64,000 bases of DNA from Tretioscincus oriximinensis (lineage: Eukaryota > Chordata > Lepidosauria > Squamata > Gymnophthalmidae), in the NCBI GenBank assembly GCA_022410635.1, contig JAJVDF010000279.1:993622-1057621 (forward strand), given 5' to 3'. Below the pieces are notes generated by a model. That model saw only the letters and a program-made list of their open reading frames with translations. It was not told where the DNA came from and ran no database searches. A program made the position numbers and the translations under genes. Positions 10,095 to 21,094 of this stretch are shown piece by piece. The number at the start of each line of letters is the position of its first letter. Position 1 is the first letter of the stretch.

Positions 10095-10327
10095 ATTGGT
10101 ATATCCCGCCCTATACCTGAAGGTTTCAGGGTGGCCAATGATAGGAAGGCGCACATAACTTTTTGTTGCTTTCTCCACAACAGACATTCTGTGAAATAGG
10201 GGGGGGGGGGGGCTGAGAGAGTTCTGGCCCAAGGTCACCCAGCTGGCTTTCATGGAGGAGTGGGGAATTGAACTAGGAGGTTATCAGATGTGAGTCCAAC
10301 ACTCTAACCACTACACCAAACTGACTC
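10095..10327 (-). repeat. tRNA-derived SINE (SINE1) with expanded poly-G
   Basis: It has the minus-strand A box (GTGTAGTGGTTAGAG) and B box (AGTTCAATTCCC), then the CTGGGTGACCTTGGGCCAG and CTGTTGTGGAGAAAGC blocks. A run of 14 G at 10199-10212 replaces the usual GTAGGTGGGG. The tail end resembles the L2 3' tail. Confidence 0.78.
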
Positions 10328-10419
10328 AACTAGCATTCAGACACTACATCTGATGGTAAAATCCCTAGAAATATGCAAATGCAGTTGCCCCTCCCCATGC
10401 CTCTACTGTTGGATCATTC

Positions 10420-10645
10420 ATTCATTCGTACTTCTGCCCTGCCCTAACAATAATAAGAACAGAATAACAAAATTAATATATTTAAAACAATAACAGTCTC
10501 GCCTGTTTTCTCGATCAAAGGTCTGGGTAAAGAGCTGCATCTTCAAAGATTTTCTGAATATTTACAATGATCGTGTTTAATGCACCTTGAGGAGACCACT
10601 CCATGGGCTGGGTTGCCACTATTGAGAAGACCCATGATTCCTGCC
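10420..10645 (-). repeat. L2-type 3' tail, minus strand
   Basis: CTTCTGCCCTGCCCTAACAA, AAAGAGCTGCATCTTCAAAG and GGAGACCACTCCATGGGCTG resemble other minus-oriented L2-like tails at about 34640-34880, 41930-42090 and 48250-48500. Confidence 0.5.
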
Positions 10646-10649
10646 CTGA

Positions 10650-11089
10650 GTTTGCCCGTGAGCTTGTGCAATGGATATTTCTGCCTGCAAAAAACCCTGT
10701 AAGCTAGTGCTGGACATGTAATTTCAAAATTAAAAAACTCCATGGGATCAGCTTTTTTCCAGAATAGGAATATTGTGAATATCCTGAGACTATGGAATTC
10801 CAAACTAAAGCTGGAATTTATTTGAAATCCGGAATAACCCAATTTTCTGTCCTCCTGTTTCTGCGTCATCACAGCTAGGCGTTGTCATAGTTACGGCAAA
10901 TTGTATTCCCCTTTGCATGCCCAAGAATGCATCTGCACCGCCTTCCAATTGGTTTCTCTTTCCCCTCCCTTAGTGTGTCCGAGCTTCAGTGTGCATTCCT
11001 GGCTTCAAATCCTGGCTGAATTCTCGCCTTTACCTGCCTGTTCCCGCATGTGGACATCATACCTACTGTTTTTCTTTTAGGGGAAAAGA
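10650..11089. other. Intron 1, unassigned
   Basis: No conserved frame or recognisable element. Confidence 0.4.
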
Positions 11090-11560
11090 GAAGTCTGCTC
11101 TGATAGTAGCTTGTCTATAAAATCCGGGGCAAAGGGGATTTTTAGCGAATGGATTGTCGAAATAACATGAGCACCTGAGGCAGATTCTTCATGATGTTAC
11201 TACCATCGCAGTAGAAATATGTCATGTGGATGCAGCCCACATTAAAACTACCATGGATACATATAATCCCGTATCAGGATACCCTGCACTTTTGATGATG
11301 GGATTCACTGGACTTTATTGTGCATATGATGGAGCATTTTTGCACCAGCCCTTATACTGGATTACATCCCAAAACAGGGACATGGTGGTGCAGACTACAG
11401 CAGGCCCATCCAGATGCTGGTCTAACATTAGCTATATGTATACCAGGTTCCTATTCTGAGATATAAGGTAATATAAGGCCCAGCACAGAAATGGCTTTGG
11501 AATAGGGACCTCGATTCACATTTTAGTGCAGATACACGACAGGTCCCTATTATAAGATAC
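11090..11560. mobile_element. Families C, B and A MITE fragments in series
   Basis: 11090-11235 resembles family C (ATTTTTAGCGAATGGATTGT..TACTACC..GTGGATGCAGCCC). 11227-11400 begins the B-like GCAGCCCACAT and includes ACTTTATTGTGC. 11418-11560 carries family A-type blocks (CAGGTTCCTATTCTGAGATA, TATAAGGCCCAGCACAG). Borders are unclear. Confidence 0.5.
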
Positions 11561-11564
11561 TATC

Positions 11565-12110
11565 TAGAATATACATAAGATTATAAGAGGAGCCCTGCAG
11601 AATCAGGTCACAGCCCATCCAGTCCAGCATTCTGTCTCGCATAGAGGCCCACCAATTGTACATGGGCAATCTCAAACGGAAGAAGGCAAAATCTTCACTT
11701 GTTCTTGACTCCTTGCGAATGGTTTTTCTTGCCTGTTGCTCCATCCTGAAGGCAGCATCAAGAGATCCATCCTAGTAGCTATTTATACCTTTGGTGTCTA
11801 TGAACTTGTCTAATCCTGTCTTGAAGCTATACAGGCTGCTAGCTACCACCAGCTCTTCTGGAAGTAAATTCCACAGACCAATGCTCCTGTGGGAGAAAAA
11901 ACAGTTTCCTTGTCTTCTGCCCATTAGTTTCAAGGAATGCCTTCTGGTCCTAATGTTGTGTTACAGAGAAAATATTTCTTCTTTAGTCACCTTAACCGTC
12001 GCATGCATGATTTTATACATTTCAACTCAATCATCTCTTTCATGTTGTCTTTCGAGGCTAAAGAGGCCCAGACATTGCAGCTTGGTTTCATAAGGAAAAC
12101 CATTTCGGGC
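11565..12110 (-). mobile_element. CR1 LINE C-terminus plus 3' UTR
   Basis: The + strand begins ATAAGAGGAGCCCTGCAGAA, the reverse of the CR1 3' end, and continues through GGTATTT-less UTR to the coding C-terminus. The decayed coding block there is the CR1 WSLEFTSRRAG-type end seen intact at 16098. It is 5'-truncated at the equivalent of the RLGLF motif. Confidence 0.75.
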
Positions 12111-12815
12111 CAGAAAAGGCACTTGTCTGAATACTGCCAGAGAGATTACGGGCATATCTCTGAGAAGGATAGGTATTTATTATAGGCAGATGAGAGTGGA
12201 GCTGAACTTCTGCAGAAGCTGCAGGAGCTGAACTTGACTCAACAGCAGCAAAGTTTTCCTTCCTTCTTCCCAGGCTAAGCCACATTTGAGGTCCAAAAAT
12301 CACCTGTTTGAGCACCATACAACATTTCTCGTGTTTCAATTCCCAAGGATCAAATCCTCCGAAACATAATGATAATAATCAAGACCAGGCTCATTCAGAC
12401 ATGCAGGGTTCTGTGTTTTGATGTCAGTGCATTTGATCTCCATGTATTTAATAACAGCCACCTGAATATGCCAGCATGTCCCATTGAGAAATTCCACATT
12501 TAAGGTGGTGCCGGCTGTTGGGAGACTGAGGAACAAGGACTGCAGCAGTCTTCCTTGTGTGTAAACACTCTTGTGATCTTACAGTTCTCAAATGAGGAAC
12601 ATGGGAAATAATTCTATGCAACTTGTTGCCTCATTCCAGTGTGTTCTAGGTTGGGTTTTTTCCCTACTGTTCTATTTGTAAAAAATAGCATTCCTTTGTT
12701 GGGAAATCTAGATGTTACCTCAAGGATGTAAAAAATGCCCTATGTATTGGAGTAATAGCCCAGCAGCTTGATCTCGGTGGGCAACCAACTAAACTTGGAA
12801 CTCATGAGCATCACA
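12111..12815. other. Intron 1, unassigned
   Basis: No element ends or coding signature are seen. A minus-strand frame at 12088-12339 has no family resemblance. Confidence 0.4.
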
Positions 12816-13025
12816 AGTCATAACAAGCGTGTGGGAGAGTTCCAACATTACGAGGTATGACGACCAATGACAAAGTTTGGAAATTCGGCAGCCTAAAGAG
12901 ACCAGTGATAGGGCTTGGAACTTTGGCAACCTCAGGGAACCAGTGACAGGGCTTGGAACTTTGGCAGCCTCCAGGAACCAGTGACTGGGCTCGGAACTGG
13001 CTAACAGACAGAAAACAGAGGTAAA
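12816..13025 (-). repeat. Family D polypyrimidine repeat, partial
   Basis: It contains GTGGGAGAGTTCCAACATTA, then three blocks of GACAGGGCTTGGAACTTTGG type. This is the non-polypyrimidine end of the family; the purine tract is missing. Confidence 0.65.
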
Positions 13026-13199
13026 TAATAAGTGGACAGTTAACTTTGGTAGGCAATACTGGGAGGATGCTGGACTAAATAGGTGTTGACCTGATACAGC
13101 TTGTCTTTGTTAGATGGACAGGCAGGATCTTTTGAAAGCCTTTGCAGGAAATCAAGTACTGGTGAAGGTTTTGCCTTTGCATTGTTCTTGATAATGCCT

Positions 13200-13440
13200 A
13201 AAATGGTGCTTTCCAACCTTTTGGGGGACATGTCCCACCTAATCATCTCTAAAATCCCTCCCCCCATGTCACATGATTTTTATTATTCAAAACGTGAAAT
13301 CCTATTCACGTAGACGAAGCTTAAAAAGTCATTCAATGCACGCTTAATAACTCATTCTCAAATTGCTCCCCTTTAAACCAAATCCCCCCCTGTGGGGTGC
13401 GTGCCCCACATTGAGAGCCATGGGTTAGGGGCTATTGGTG
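13200..13440. mobile_element. Possible hAT-type element, then CR1 scrap
   Basis: TGCTTTCCAACCTTTTGGGG and GCCCCACATTGAGAGCCATG resemble the two ends of the CAGTGGTTCCCAA-type elements at 36304 and 37509, but no duplication is found. 13425-13525 then shows a decayed CR1 3' end (GAGACTCAATGCTGGACAAG, CAGCAGGACTCCTCTTACAC). Confidence 0.35.
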
Positions 13441-13639
13441 GCCCTCAGTGTGAGACTCAATGCTGGACAAGATGGGCAGTGGGCCCAACCCAGCAGGACT
13501 CCTCTTACACGGCATCGTTTCTCTTGCTCCTTTTCCAGCATAGTAAATTATTAAGAGTGGGAGATCTTTGTAGAATGTTATCAATTGATTAAACCGTCCC
13601 AGATTTGTAAAGTTGGGAGGCGCTGTGTTCCCAGTAGGG

Positions 13640-14215
13640 TAGAATTGCCCTATAAGGGATGGGTGTAGAATCTAGGGGTGCTTCTGGACTCTGCGCTGAC
13701 ACTTGAAAATCAGGTGGCCAGTTAGGTCTAGTTCGCCAGTTCCAGCCACTTCTGAACAGAGATGATTTAGTCACAGTAATCAACGTTCTGGTAACTTCTA
13801 AATTAGACTGTTGCAATGTACTCTGTATGGGGTTGCCCTTGAAAACCATTCAGAAACTGCAGCTGGTGCAGAATGCAGCAGCTAAACTGCTGGCCATTCC
13901 GACTGGTATGTGTATTCGGACACATACCACACCGGTCTTGAAAGAGCTGCATTGGTTGCAAATCATCTGCTGTATCAACCTGCCTGTGCCTTAAGATCTG
14001 CAGTGGAGGCCCTCCTGGTTGTACCAGCCCCACTCAACAGCAAATAGAGTGGGAAGCCAAGGCAGGGCCTTCTCAGTGGTCCTCCCCCCCCAAGGTGCGT
14101 CAGTCCCTATCATTGTATTCTAGTAGAAGATCTTAGAAAGTAATCTCTTTAACCTGGCCTTTGGCTGAAGAAATCCCATTTTGCTTCCCACCTTCAGATA
14201 ATGTTTTAATATGTC
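13640..14215 (+). pseudogene. L2-type LINE C-terminal region, broken
   Basis: The decayed translation includes DCCNVLCMGLPLKTIQKLQL and VLKELHWLQII, homologous to the better copy at 60637-61095. Frameshifts and a missing central part mark it as dead. It ends near the GCCTTTGGCTGAAGAAAT block and poorly preserved tail. Confidence 0.75.
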
Positions 14216-14224
14216 AATTTAGGT

Positions 14225-14640
14225 GATATAAGAGTTCGCCTTCGCTGGAAGTCTTCAAACAGAGGCTGGACAGTCATCTGTCTGGGATGGTTTAGTGAAT
14301 CCTGCATTGAGCAGGGGGTTGGACCCCATGACCCTGGAGGTCCCTTTCAATTCTATGGTTCTATGATTCTAATTTTGTATTGTTGTTTTTATTGTTGGCT
14401 GCCCTGAGACTTATGAATACAGGGTGGGGTATAAATAAATAAATAAATTCCACTTCTTATGCTGCCCTATAACCAAAGGTCTCAGGGCAGTTAAAAATAC
14501 ACATTTAGATATCCTTTCCATACTTTTAGATATTGTTGTCTTAATATATTAACTTGGTTTTTTATTGTTAACCACCCTGAGACCTTCAGGTATAGGGTGG
14601 TATAGAAGTGTAAATGAATAAGTATAAAAACAGAAGTAAC
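14225..14640 (+). mobile_element. CR1 3' end followed by L2-type tails
   Basis: 14225-14372 is a CR1 3' end (CTGGAAGTCTTCAAACAGAG, GAGCAGGGGGTTGGACCCCA, TTCTATGGTTCTATGATTCT). It is followed by L2-like tails at about 14380-14450 and 14535-14635 (CACCCTGAGACCTTCAGGTA). Confidence 0.7.
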
Positions 14641-15660
14641 GTATTCAGCGGTGCCGGAAAGGAGGAATTGCAACGTGTCACCATTTCATCTTGCAAAGTG
14701 TCTTTCCTACAGATGCATTTATTGATCTGTTTGGAGGCATCTTGATTAATGTCAGGTTTGGGTTTGGATCTCAGGTTCAGAGTCATTCATTACAGAACCA
14801 TTCCTCTTTCATTCAGCTTTTCTACCACATTAGTTTTGTAGTAAATCTGGAGCATTATAAGTTGCTGCCAGAATGGTTGATGTATAATATGCCCTAGAGG
14901 GCCTTTATTGCGGGACATGTTCAGTCACATTTCACTGGTAAATCCTGGAATGCTGATCCTTGTTCATTGTATATTTATTATATTTTCCCAATCCCCAAAC
15001 CTGATTCATTCCCTACTTATACAAGATTGCCAGACATTCAGGCAGACCTAACATTCAGCTGCACACAAAAAGCCAAGAATCTCAAGATGTGTCCAAAAAT
15101 TGACCGGATTGTCAGTCATGAATACAACTTTCATGTGCTGACCTCCTGTGTGCCTTGTAGCAGAGGACGAATGGTATCTTCTTCCACTGGACAGATGTGA
15201 AAGGCCTGGGCTCAGAGTCCAGTGCTGACCCAGATGTGTTTTCTGATTTCTGGTTATGGTACTTGTTCGCGTCAGAGAAAAAAACACACCTGTGGGCTGG
15301 TTGCAATACAGGTTTTCAAGTGGTATCTGTGAAACTCGACACTCCGTGTAATTTATTAACAGGAGATGTGATGACAGCAATCAGTTTTGGTAGCAAGAAG
15401 GAGAACGAGAAGAAGAATATTTTTTGTATTTTGAGTCCGCTCTTGGGACTCAGGCTGTTTCTTTTAAAACACATTTGCACTCACATACGTTAAAGCTGCC
15501 ACGGTGCTCCGGCACATGGCATAAGCAATCTCGTCACATGTCGAGTCCCATAAGGCATTGCTGCACTTGCCTTACTACAATACATATATTCAGCAAGGAA
15601 GAGGTGGTGCTGAGGCCAGCCAATAATAAACGAGGAAAATAAGCACTACATGACTACAGA
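14641..15660. other. Intron 1, unassigned
   Basis: Several overlapping short frames occur on both strands without domains. No inverted or direct terminal repeats were found. Confidence 0.4.
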
Positions 15661-15664
15661 GCCA

Positions 15665-15905
15665 AGGAACATTTACATGATGCCCCGAAGTCTCGCGAGA
15701 TTTGCCAAGTTCACATTGCGGAATGTCCCTGTGAAGCTTTTATTTGAATTGTAAAAAATGTCCACTCTTGGATTGTAGAAACTGTGGTGGCTGGAAATTC
15801 TGCGACAACAGACCTTTTTAGCGAGTGGATTATGCGTAACCTCATGGGGTGGATTGAAGGTTATGCTGCTACCAGCTCGATAGAAATTGTGCGTGGGGAT
15901 GTGGC
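15665..15905. mobile_element. MITE-like element, family C
   Basis: Read on the minus strand it starts GGCCACATCCCCACGCACAA and TTTCTATCGAGCTGGTAGCA, and includes AAAAAGGTCTGTTGTCGCAG. The copy at 48672-48890 matches in the same order on the + strand. An included TCTCGCGAGA lies at 15691-15700. Confidence 0.6.
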
Positions 15906-16097
15906 CTCAGAGTGGCTTACAAGGCTATTTTTCACCCAAAGATTTATACTTTATCTTCCCCACCTCACTTGGTGGTACTTATTTATCTACTCGCAAATTT
16001 CTTTGCTTTTGAACAGCTAGTTGGGCGAAGCTCATGCCAGCAGAGTGCATTTACCCCTCTCCACGGCTGACACGTAGGCCTCAAACTCTGATATCTC
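15905..16097 (-). repeat. SINE2-type element, interrupted by CR1
   Basis: It holds the SINE2 body (CAGAGTGGCTTACAAGG, TATTTATCTACTCGCAAATT, CCCCTCTCCACGGCTGACAC). The homology stops at 16097, where CR1 sequence begins; the head expected from other copies (TTAACC..TGCC) is not seen. Confidence 0.65.
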
Positions 16098-16525
16098 TGA
16101 TGAATAAGGTGAATAGAGAAAAACTATTTTCTCTATCACGCAACACCAAGAGCAGGGGGCATTCCTTGAAACTGAGGGTCAGAAGAGTGAGGACAGACAA
16201 AGGAAAATATTTTTTCATCCAGAGGGTCATAGGCCTTTGGAATTTACTTCCAAAAGAGGTGGTAGTAGCTAGCAGCTTGGTTAGCTTTAAGAAAGGATTA
16301 GAGAAGTTCATGTAAGCCAAGGGTAGGATGTCTTGATACTGTCTCCGAAATAGAACAACAGGCAGGATTCCTGAAATGCCATTTATAGGGCGTTGAGAAC
16401 AGTTGAAGATTTTGCCTTCTTCTGCCCAGATGAAATTGGTGGGCCACTATGTGAGACAGAATGCTGAACTAGATGGGTTCCACCTCAATTCAGCAGGGTT
16501 CCTCTTAAGTTCTTATGAAACACCG
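16098..16525 (+). pseudogene. CR1 LINE C-terminus and 3' UTR
   Basis: The translation reads MNKVNREKLFSLSRNTKSRG, then YFFIQRVIGLWNLLPKEVVV and FKKGLEKFM, ending in TAA. This is the intact C-terminus of the CR1 ORF2. The 3' UTR follows (CAGGCAGGATTCCTGAAATG, GAGACAGAATGCTGAACTAG) to TTAAGTTCTTATG. It is the best 3' end in the window for orienting the other CR1 fragments. Confidence 0.85.
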
Positions 16526-16954
16526 AAGCTCGTAACCAGTATACCACCGAATGTAGATAAATTCATGGAAGACAGGTTCATCTGTATCTACTAGAATGGA
16601 TGCCTGGGTATTGGCCTCCAAGTTGGATAGATAGGCAGGTTGCTTTTAAAGGCCATTTGAAGGCTGCTCAGAGTAAGGGAAAAATTGCTGTTATGTTTGA
16701 AAATTGAAGCAGATTATATTGCAGAGCTTAACCATACATTACATCAAATACATTGCAATATTTACGTACATGCATAATTTTTTATGTTGCCCAACCCCTT
16801 AATTATGCTTAATACGCCAGACTTTTCTGCATCTATTTTTTAATGAAAGATACTTAGAAATCAGTATTAGGCAACACTTCAGACAGTGATTTCCATATTA
16901 AATGATACTGAATGTTTTTAGATTGTTTTGTAAATTTACTAGTAGATTAGCCCG

Positions 16955-17279
16955 TGTTGAGGCAGTAGAACAGGCTGTCAAAATATCTTGACATCTATGT
17001 ATATGTATTTTATGTTTGGCAGTTTATGGCTAAAGGATTATAACTGTTTGGTTTTGGAAGAAAACCACGTATGTTTAAATACAACCAATCTCTGACCAGC
17101 ATTGTGAGCGGGAAACTAGGAATGCAGCGACTGAGCAGGAGGGTGTATAAATATAGTTGCTCTGGCAGCAGGCAGTCACTGCAGACTTAACTCAGAGCCC
17201 CTCAAGAGCTGCAATAAATCACTTTCAGAGTTAGTAATCACTTGTCTGGGTGTTCATTCGCCATTGCCAGCCTCACACA
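16955..17279 (+). mobile_element. LTR-like segment inserted in a family D repeat
   Basis: About 325 bp bounded by TGTTGAGGC and GCCTCACACA. It has TATAAATA at 17146-17153 and AATAAA at 17213-17218, spaced as in an LTR. Family D sequence ends just before (ATTAGCCCG) and resumes after (GCCTCTATAGC..CCCTTCC). No internal viral genes flank it, so it would be a solo LTR. No clear target duplication is seen. Confidence 0.55.
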
Positions 17280-17770
17280 GCCTCTATAGCTTCCCCTTCC
17301 CTTCCTCTCTCCCACCTTCCGGCTGCTTCTCCCCTCCTTCTCCTACCTTGTCCACTTTACCGGTCGGGAAATGGTTTGGCGCCTGAAAATGCAGTGTGCC
17401 AGCAGCGGCTGACAGCATGGGACAGGCTGGCTGTGAGCCAGATCGCGATGGTCATTCCGGCTCTGCAGTGGTAGCTCCCAGTCCAAAATGGCAACAGCGC
17501 CTTGCTCTTTTTGATGGCTCCCTTGGTCCGTGCCATTTTTGAGGCGAGCTTCCAGTCCAAGTACAATTTGAGGTGTGCCCCCTCTTTTTCCAAGTGAAAT
17601 CTGCAGTCACTTGTAGACCACAAATTTTACTCAATTTCACTAGATTTCCGCATCCATCTGGATGGGGTACTAGTTCTCCTGCATGGGGCGATATATATGA
17701 TAACCTCTGGGATGAAGCAGAATTCAGATATGATAATGATTAAAAAAATGAATAAAAAGCCTCTGATGTG
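17280..17770. other. Rest of family D repeat, then unassigned DNA
   Basis: 17280-17360 is a short polypyrimidine tract of family D. The remainder (CCAGTCCAAAATGGCAACAG region) is not recognised. Confidence 0.4.
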
Positions 17771-17772
17771 GG

Positions 17773-18489
17773 CAGGGTGGATTTGATTTAAATCTAACTG
17801 ATTTAAATCACGATTTAAATCACGATTTAAATCACTAGTCAGTAAGGCTTGATTTAAATCAGTGATTTAAATCAAAGTTTCTACCTAAACTAGTTCTTGC
17901 TATTTTAACATGCAAGTAGATGAAGATTTTTAGAATCACAAAGTTTCACTTTCATTTTCTTGTCTGCTTGCCCTTCCTCCTCCTCACACTTAGATTCACA
18001 TTCTTCTTGTGTTGTGCAGATCTATTCCACTCCAAACAATCAGAAACATATTGTCTAACTTCTTGGACTTGGCACTGAAGGGGTTGATTCTGTATTCATA
18101 GGTTTGTAGAACAATAGGATGAAGGTCTTTTTCTCAACTCTGTTCATGTTGTAACATTTTTGCTGTGAAGAAGAGGCTGGGACCTCTGCGGAGTCAAATT
18201 CAGTTTTGAGAACTGCGCAAGTAAAGCGAGCGTCTGTGATAATATAGGAGAGAAACTGCCCACTAATCCTACAGAAACCTCTGGAAGAGCATGGCATTGT
18301 GAATGTTACACATATACAGCCTTTATTCTACTGAGTTAAATAACTCAGCTTTATCTCATGATGGAAGAACCTTTGGATGGTAAAGTGTTTTCCTCAAAAA
18401 GCAGTTTATTGAAAAAAAAAACGATTTAAATAAAAAAAATCTGATTTTTTTGATTTTTTTAAAAAAAACATTGATTTTTATCCACCCTG
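17773..18489. mobile_element. 717-bp element with CAGGGTGGAT ends and GATTTAAATC repeats
   Basis: The left end is CAGGGTGGATTTGATTTAAA, the right end is GATTTTTATCCACCCTG; the outer CAGGGTGGAT is a perfect terminal inverted repeat. The left 110 bp holds six copies of the self-palindromic decamer GATTTAAATC. The interior (17900-18400) is not repeated and no transposase was recognised. Flanks both show GGG, too short to be a reliable duplication. It looks like a non-autonomous DNA transposon of unassigned superfamily. Confidence 0.65.
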
Positions 18490-18749
18490 GGGCAGGAAGG
18501 GCTGTTACCAGAATGTAGAATGAACATCCACATTGAACAACAGGAGCTCTTGCTTGCAGAAGGAGAGGATATCTGTAAGCCAGGAATGCTAGCTAGCACC
18601 CGTGGTCCCCAACGGACGTATCTTTCCACATTCTGCTTTATTCAGTGCCAATTTCAAGGGCAGAATGTTTCCAGAAAAAGCACCCATAGCTCATTTAAAA
18701 GGCAGAAGCCTTTGGCTGAAAAAACGCACTCCCTTCTCTACTTCTAGAC

Positions 18750-18845
18750 ATTGCTGTTGCAATCTGTTAATTTGGGTTTAATGGTTAACTACCCTGAGAC
18801 TTTTGGGTATAGGGTGGTATAGAAATGTAAACAAACAAACAAATT
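18750..18845 (+). repeat. L2-type 3' tail
   Basis: TTAACTACCCTGAGACTTTT, GGGTATAGGGTGGTATAGAA and AAACAAACAAACAAA mark an L2-like end. Confidence 0.6.
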
Positions 18846-19484
18846 TAACATGTGCTTAAATGAACAATTTGTGCTTTTCATCTTTTATGTTATCTGCCCT
18901 GGGACCAGTGGTGAAAGACAGGATGTAAATGAAATCTATGTTAATAAACAGTGTTGCGGCGATCGGTGTTCTGAGCAAGGGGAGTGAACACAATTGGTGC
19001 CCATCACCTTGAACGCACATGATTCGCTGAGTGCCAATAAACCCACCCCTATTTCGAGACACACCCTGGAATAAGGCTCAGTGCAGAAAAGGCCGTAGAA
19101 CTAGACATGTGCAGTGGCTCAGAACCACTCTTTCGCTGGTAGTGTGCTGATCCTTTGTTCCTTTGCCTTGACAGTTTCGCAGATTCAGCTGTCTGAACCA
19201 TGGCAGCATGTTTTGGAATCGGCTGAACTGTCAAGGGATGGATGGAGTAAATTGCATCAAGTTTTTTTCCTTTACTCTCAAGTGTAACATTTGGAAAGGA
19301 AAATAACAGAAGACTTTGAAGCAGAGAAGGAATTAAAACAAATGTGGAAACAAATGCCGAGTAAAACTGTGTTATATAAAACTGTATTATGGGCCCAGAT
19401 TCCAATTAATTAAAATCTTTTCTTGCAGAATACATTCTATGATCATCTCCTGTGTATTATGAGCCACACATAACACCTTTTGGG

Positions 19485-19905
19485 TTAGAGACTGGGTACT
19501 GGTTGTCAACAGTGACAAAACCACCAGCTTAAAGTTTCTCATCTTCCTGCAGAATGCTTGTTTCCGGTCTTCTGGTCTCATTTTTTTCACGACGTCAAGT
19601 TCTTATTACAAAAGCAGGTTCACGAGCTGGCAGAAGCAACAGCAGCAGTCCAGATGTGAAGAGAGTGAAATGGAACTGTTGTTGTGCTAGTGGTGGGGCC
19701 TGCTGGAAAGTATAGTCCAAGCAGAGGGCAACCTCGTCTGCCCAGCCTGCATGGGGCCCTGCCCTGCGGTCTATAGCTCCCAGGCTGCACTGCAGCTAGC
19801 CCTGGGTGGGAGGATGCCTCTTTAGCCAATCTGGATCCAGTGCTCCCCATGGAAACAAGTTTCCTGCTTACAGAAAGGTGGCTGAGGGACCTGTCTGTAC
19901 ACAAG
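19485..19905 (+). repeat. Family Z dispersed repeat, near full length
   Basis: In order: CTGGTTGTCAACAGTGACAA, AGTTCTTATTACAAAAGCAG, GCAGCAGTCCAGATGTGAAG, GCCTGCTGGAAAGTATAGTC, CCCTGCCCTGCGGTCTATAG with CTCCCAGGCTGC, and GAAAGGTGGCTGAGGGACCT. The two ACTACA-type sites are decayed but in the expected places. Confidence 0.75.
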
Positions 19906-20407
19906 AACCAGAATGTATCTTTCTTGTACACAGCTAGGGCACACTTTCTTGCTGTGTGCGTGTGGATCGGAAGTGGATATACACAAGCTTGTGTAAAAAT
20001 CGGACTTAATTTGTATCTTGTCCTTATTTTGAGGCCCTTTCCTATTGTTCTCTGCTTACTCTGGACTATATCCTAGAATACAGGTCGAGTGTCTGTGTGT
20101 CTGCTGCAGTCTTCACAAACCTGCATGCATCAAGTATGTTCTGTCTGCCCTGATCATATAATTCAGAATAGGAACAGAGCAAAAGGTGCCTGAGTATTTA
20201 ATTTAAACTTTTTGTAATTATTAAGTAAAAGACTAATCATTCCGCATCCAGTGGACCAATTCATCTCTACCTGACCATTATCCAGTTAGTCTCCAAAACA
20301 AATAAAACAATTTCTAATAGAAGAAAAACTGTTGTTTCCAAATAAAAATGAAGAAAATTGTAGGTGATAATATTGAGCAATAAGGCACAAAAGTTGGTCT
20401 AATTGAC

Positions 20408-20775
20408 TAAGAAGGCATCCTCCCGCCCAGGGCTAGCTGTGGTGCATTCTGGGAACTGCAGCCTGCAGTTCAGGGTCCCGGACAGGCTGAACTGAAGAGG
20501 CTGCCTGCACCTTGGACTACACTTCCCAGCAGGCCCTGCCGCTAGCAGAACAACAGCTCCCATGTCACTTTCTTGACATTTGGACTACGGCTACTGCTAC
20601 TGAGCTGCTGTTCATCCAAGCTTTTAAATAAGCTTTTCATAGTCAAAAACACAGTGTAGATAAACAGGCAGAAACACAACTGATACCCATAAATTTAGGG
20701 AAGAAATTCTACTTGAAGACGAGAAACCGGATGCTGGTTGCTTGTTATTGTTGACAACTGACATCCGGACGATAT
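20408..20775 (-). repeat. Family Z dispersed repeat
   Basis: Contains GGTGCATTCTGGGAACTGCA, then GGACTACACTTCCCAGCAGG about 75 bp on, CATCCAAGCTTTTAAATAAG, AACAGGCAGAAACACAACTG and TTGTTATTGTTGACAACTGA. The second motif is a perfect ACTACA-CTTCCCAGCAGG. Confidence 0.75.
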
Positions 20776-21094
20776 TTATTTATCTTATATAAGTAGAGTA
20801 CATCCAGACTGGAAGAACCAATAGACTGCGGGAGAACTATCAACAAACACAAATATGCAGATGCTATGACGGTAGGAAGAGTGAAAGGGGAGAGTAGAAA
20901 AACTGGCTTGATGTTCAACATTTAAAAAAACAAAGATAATAGTATTTGATCTCACCTCTTTCCTGATAAATAGAAGGGGAAGTGATAGGGATATATTCCC
21001 CCTTGGATTCAAAGATCACTGCGGATGATAACTGGTATAGGACAAACTTAGAACCCACTTGGAGGAGAAGAGTAGTTTTTTATACCCTGCTTTT
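20776..21094. other. Intron 1, unassigned
   Basis: No recognisable element or frame. Confidence 0.35.

Noticed and set aside
16955..17279. Full endogenous provirus
   Set aside because: Only one LTR-like segment is seen; no gag, pol or env frames occur nearby. The same applies to 39101, 28988 and 56124.
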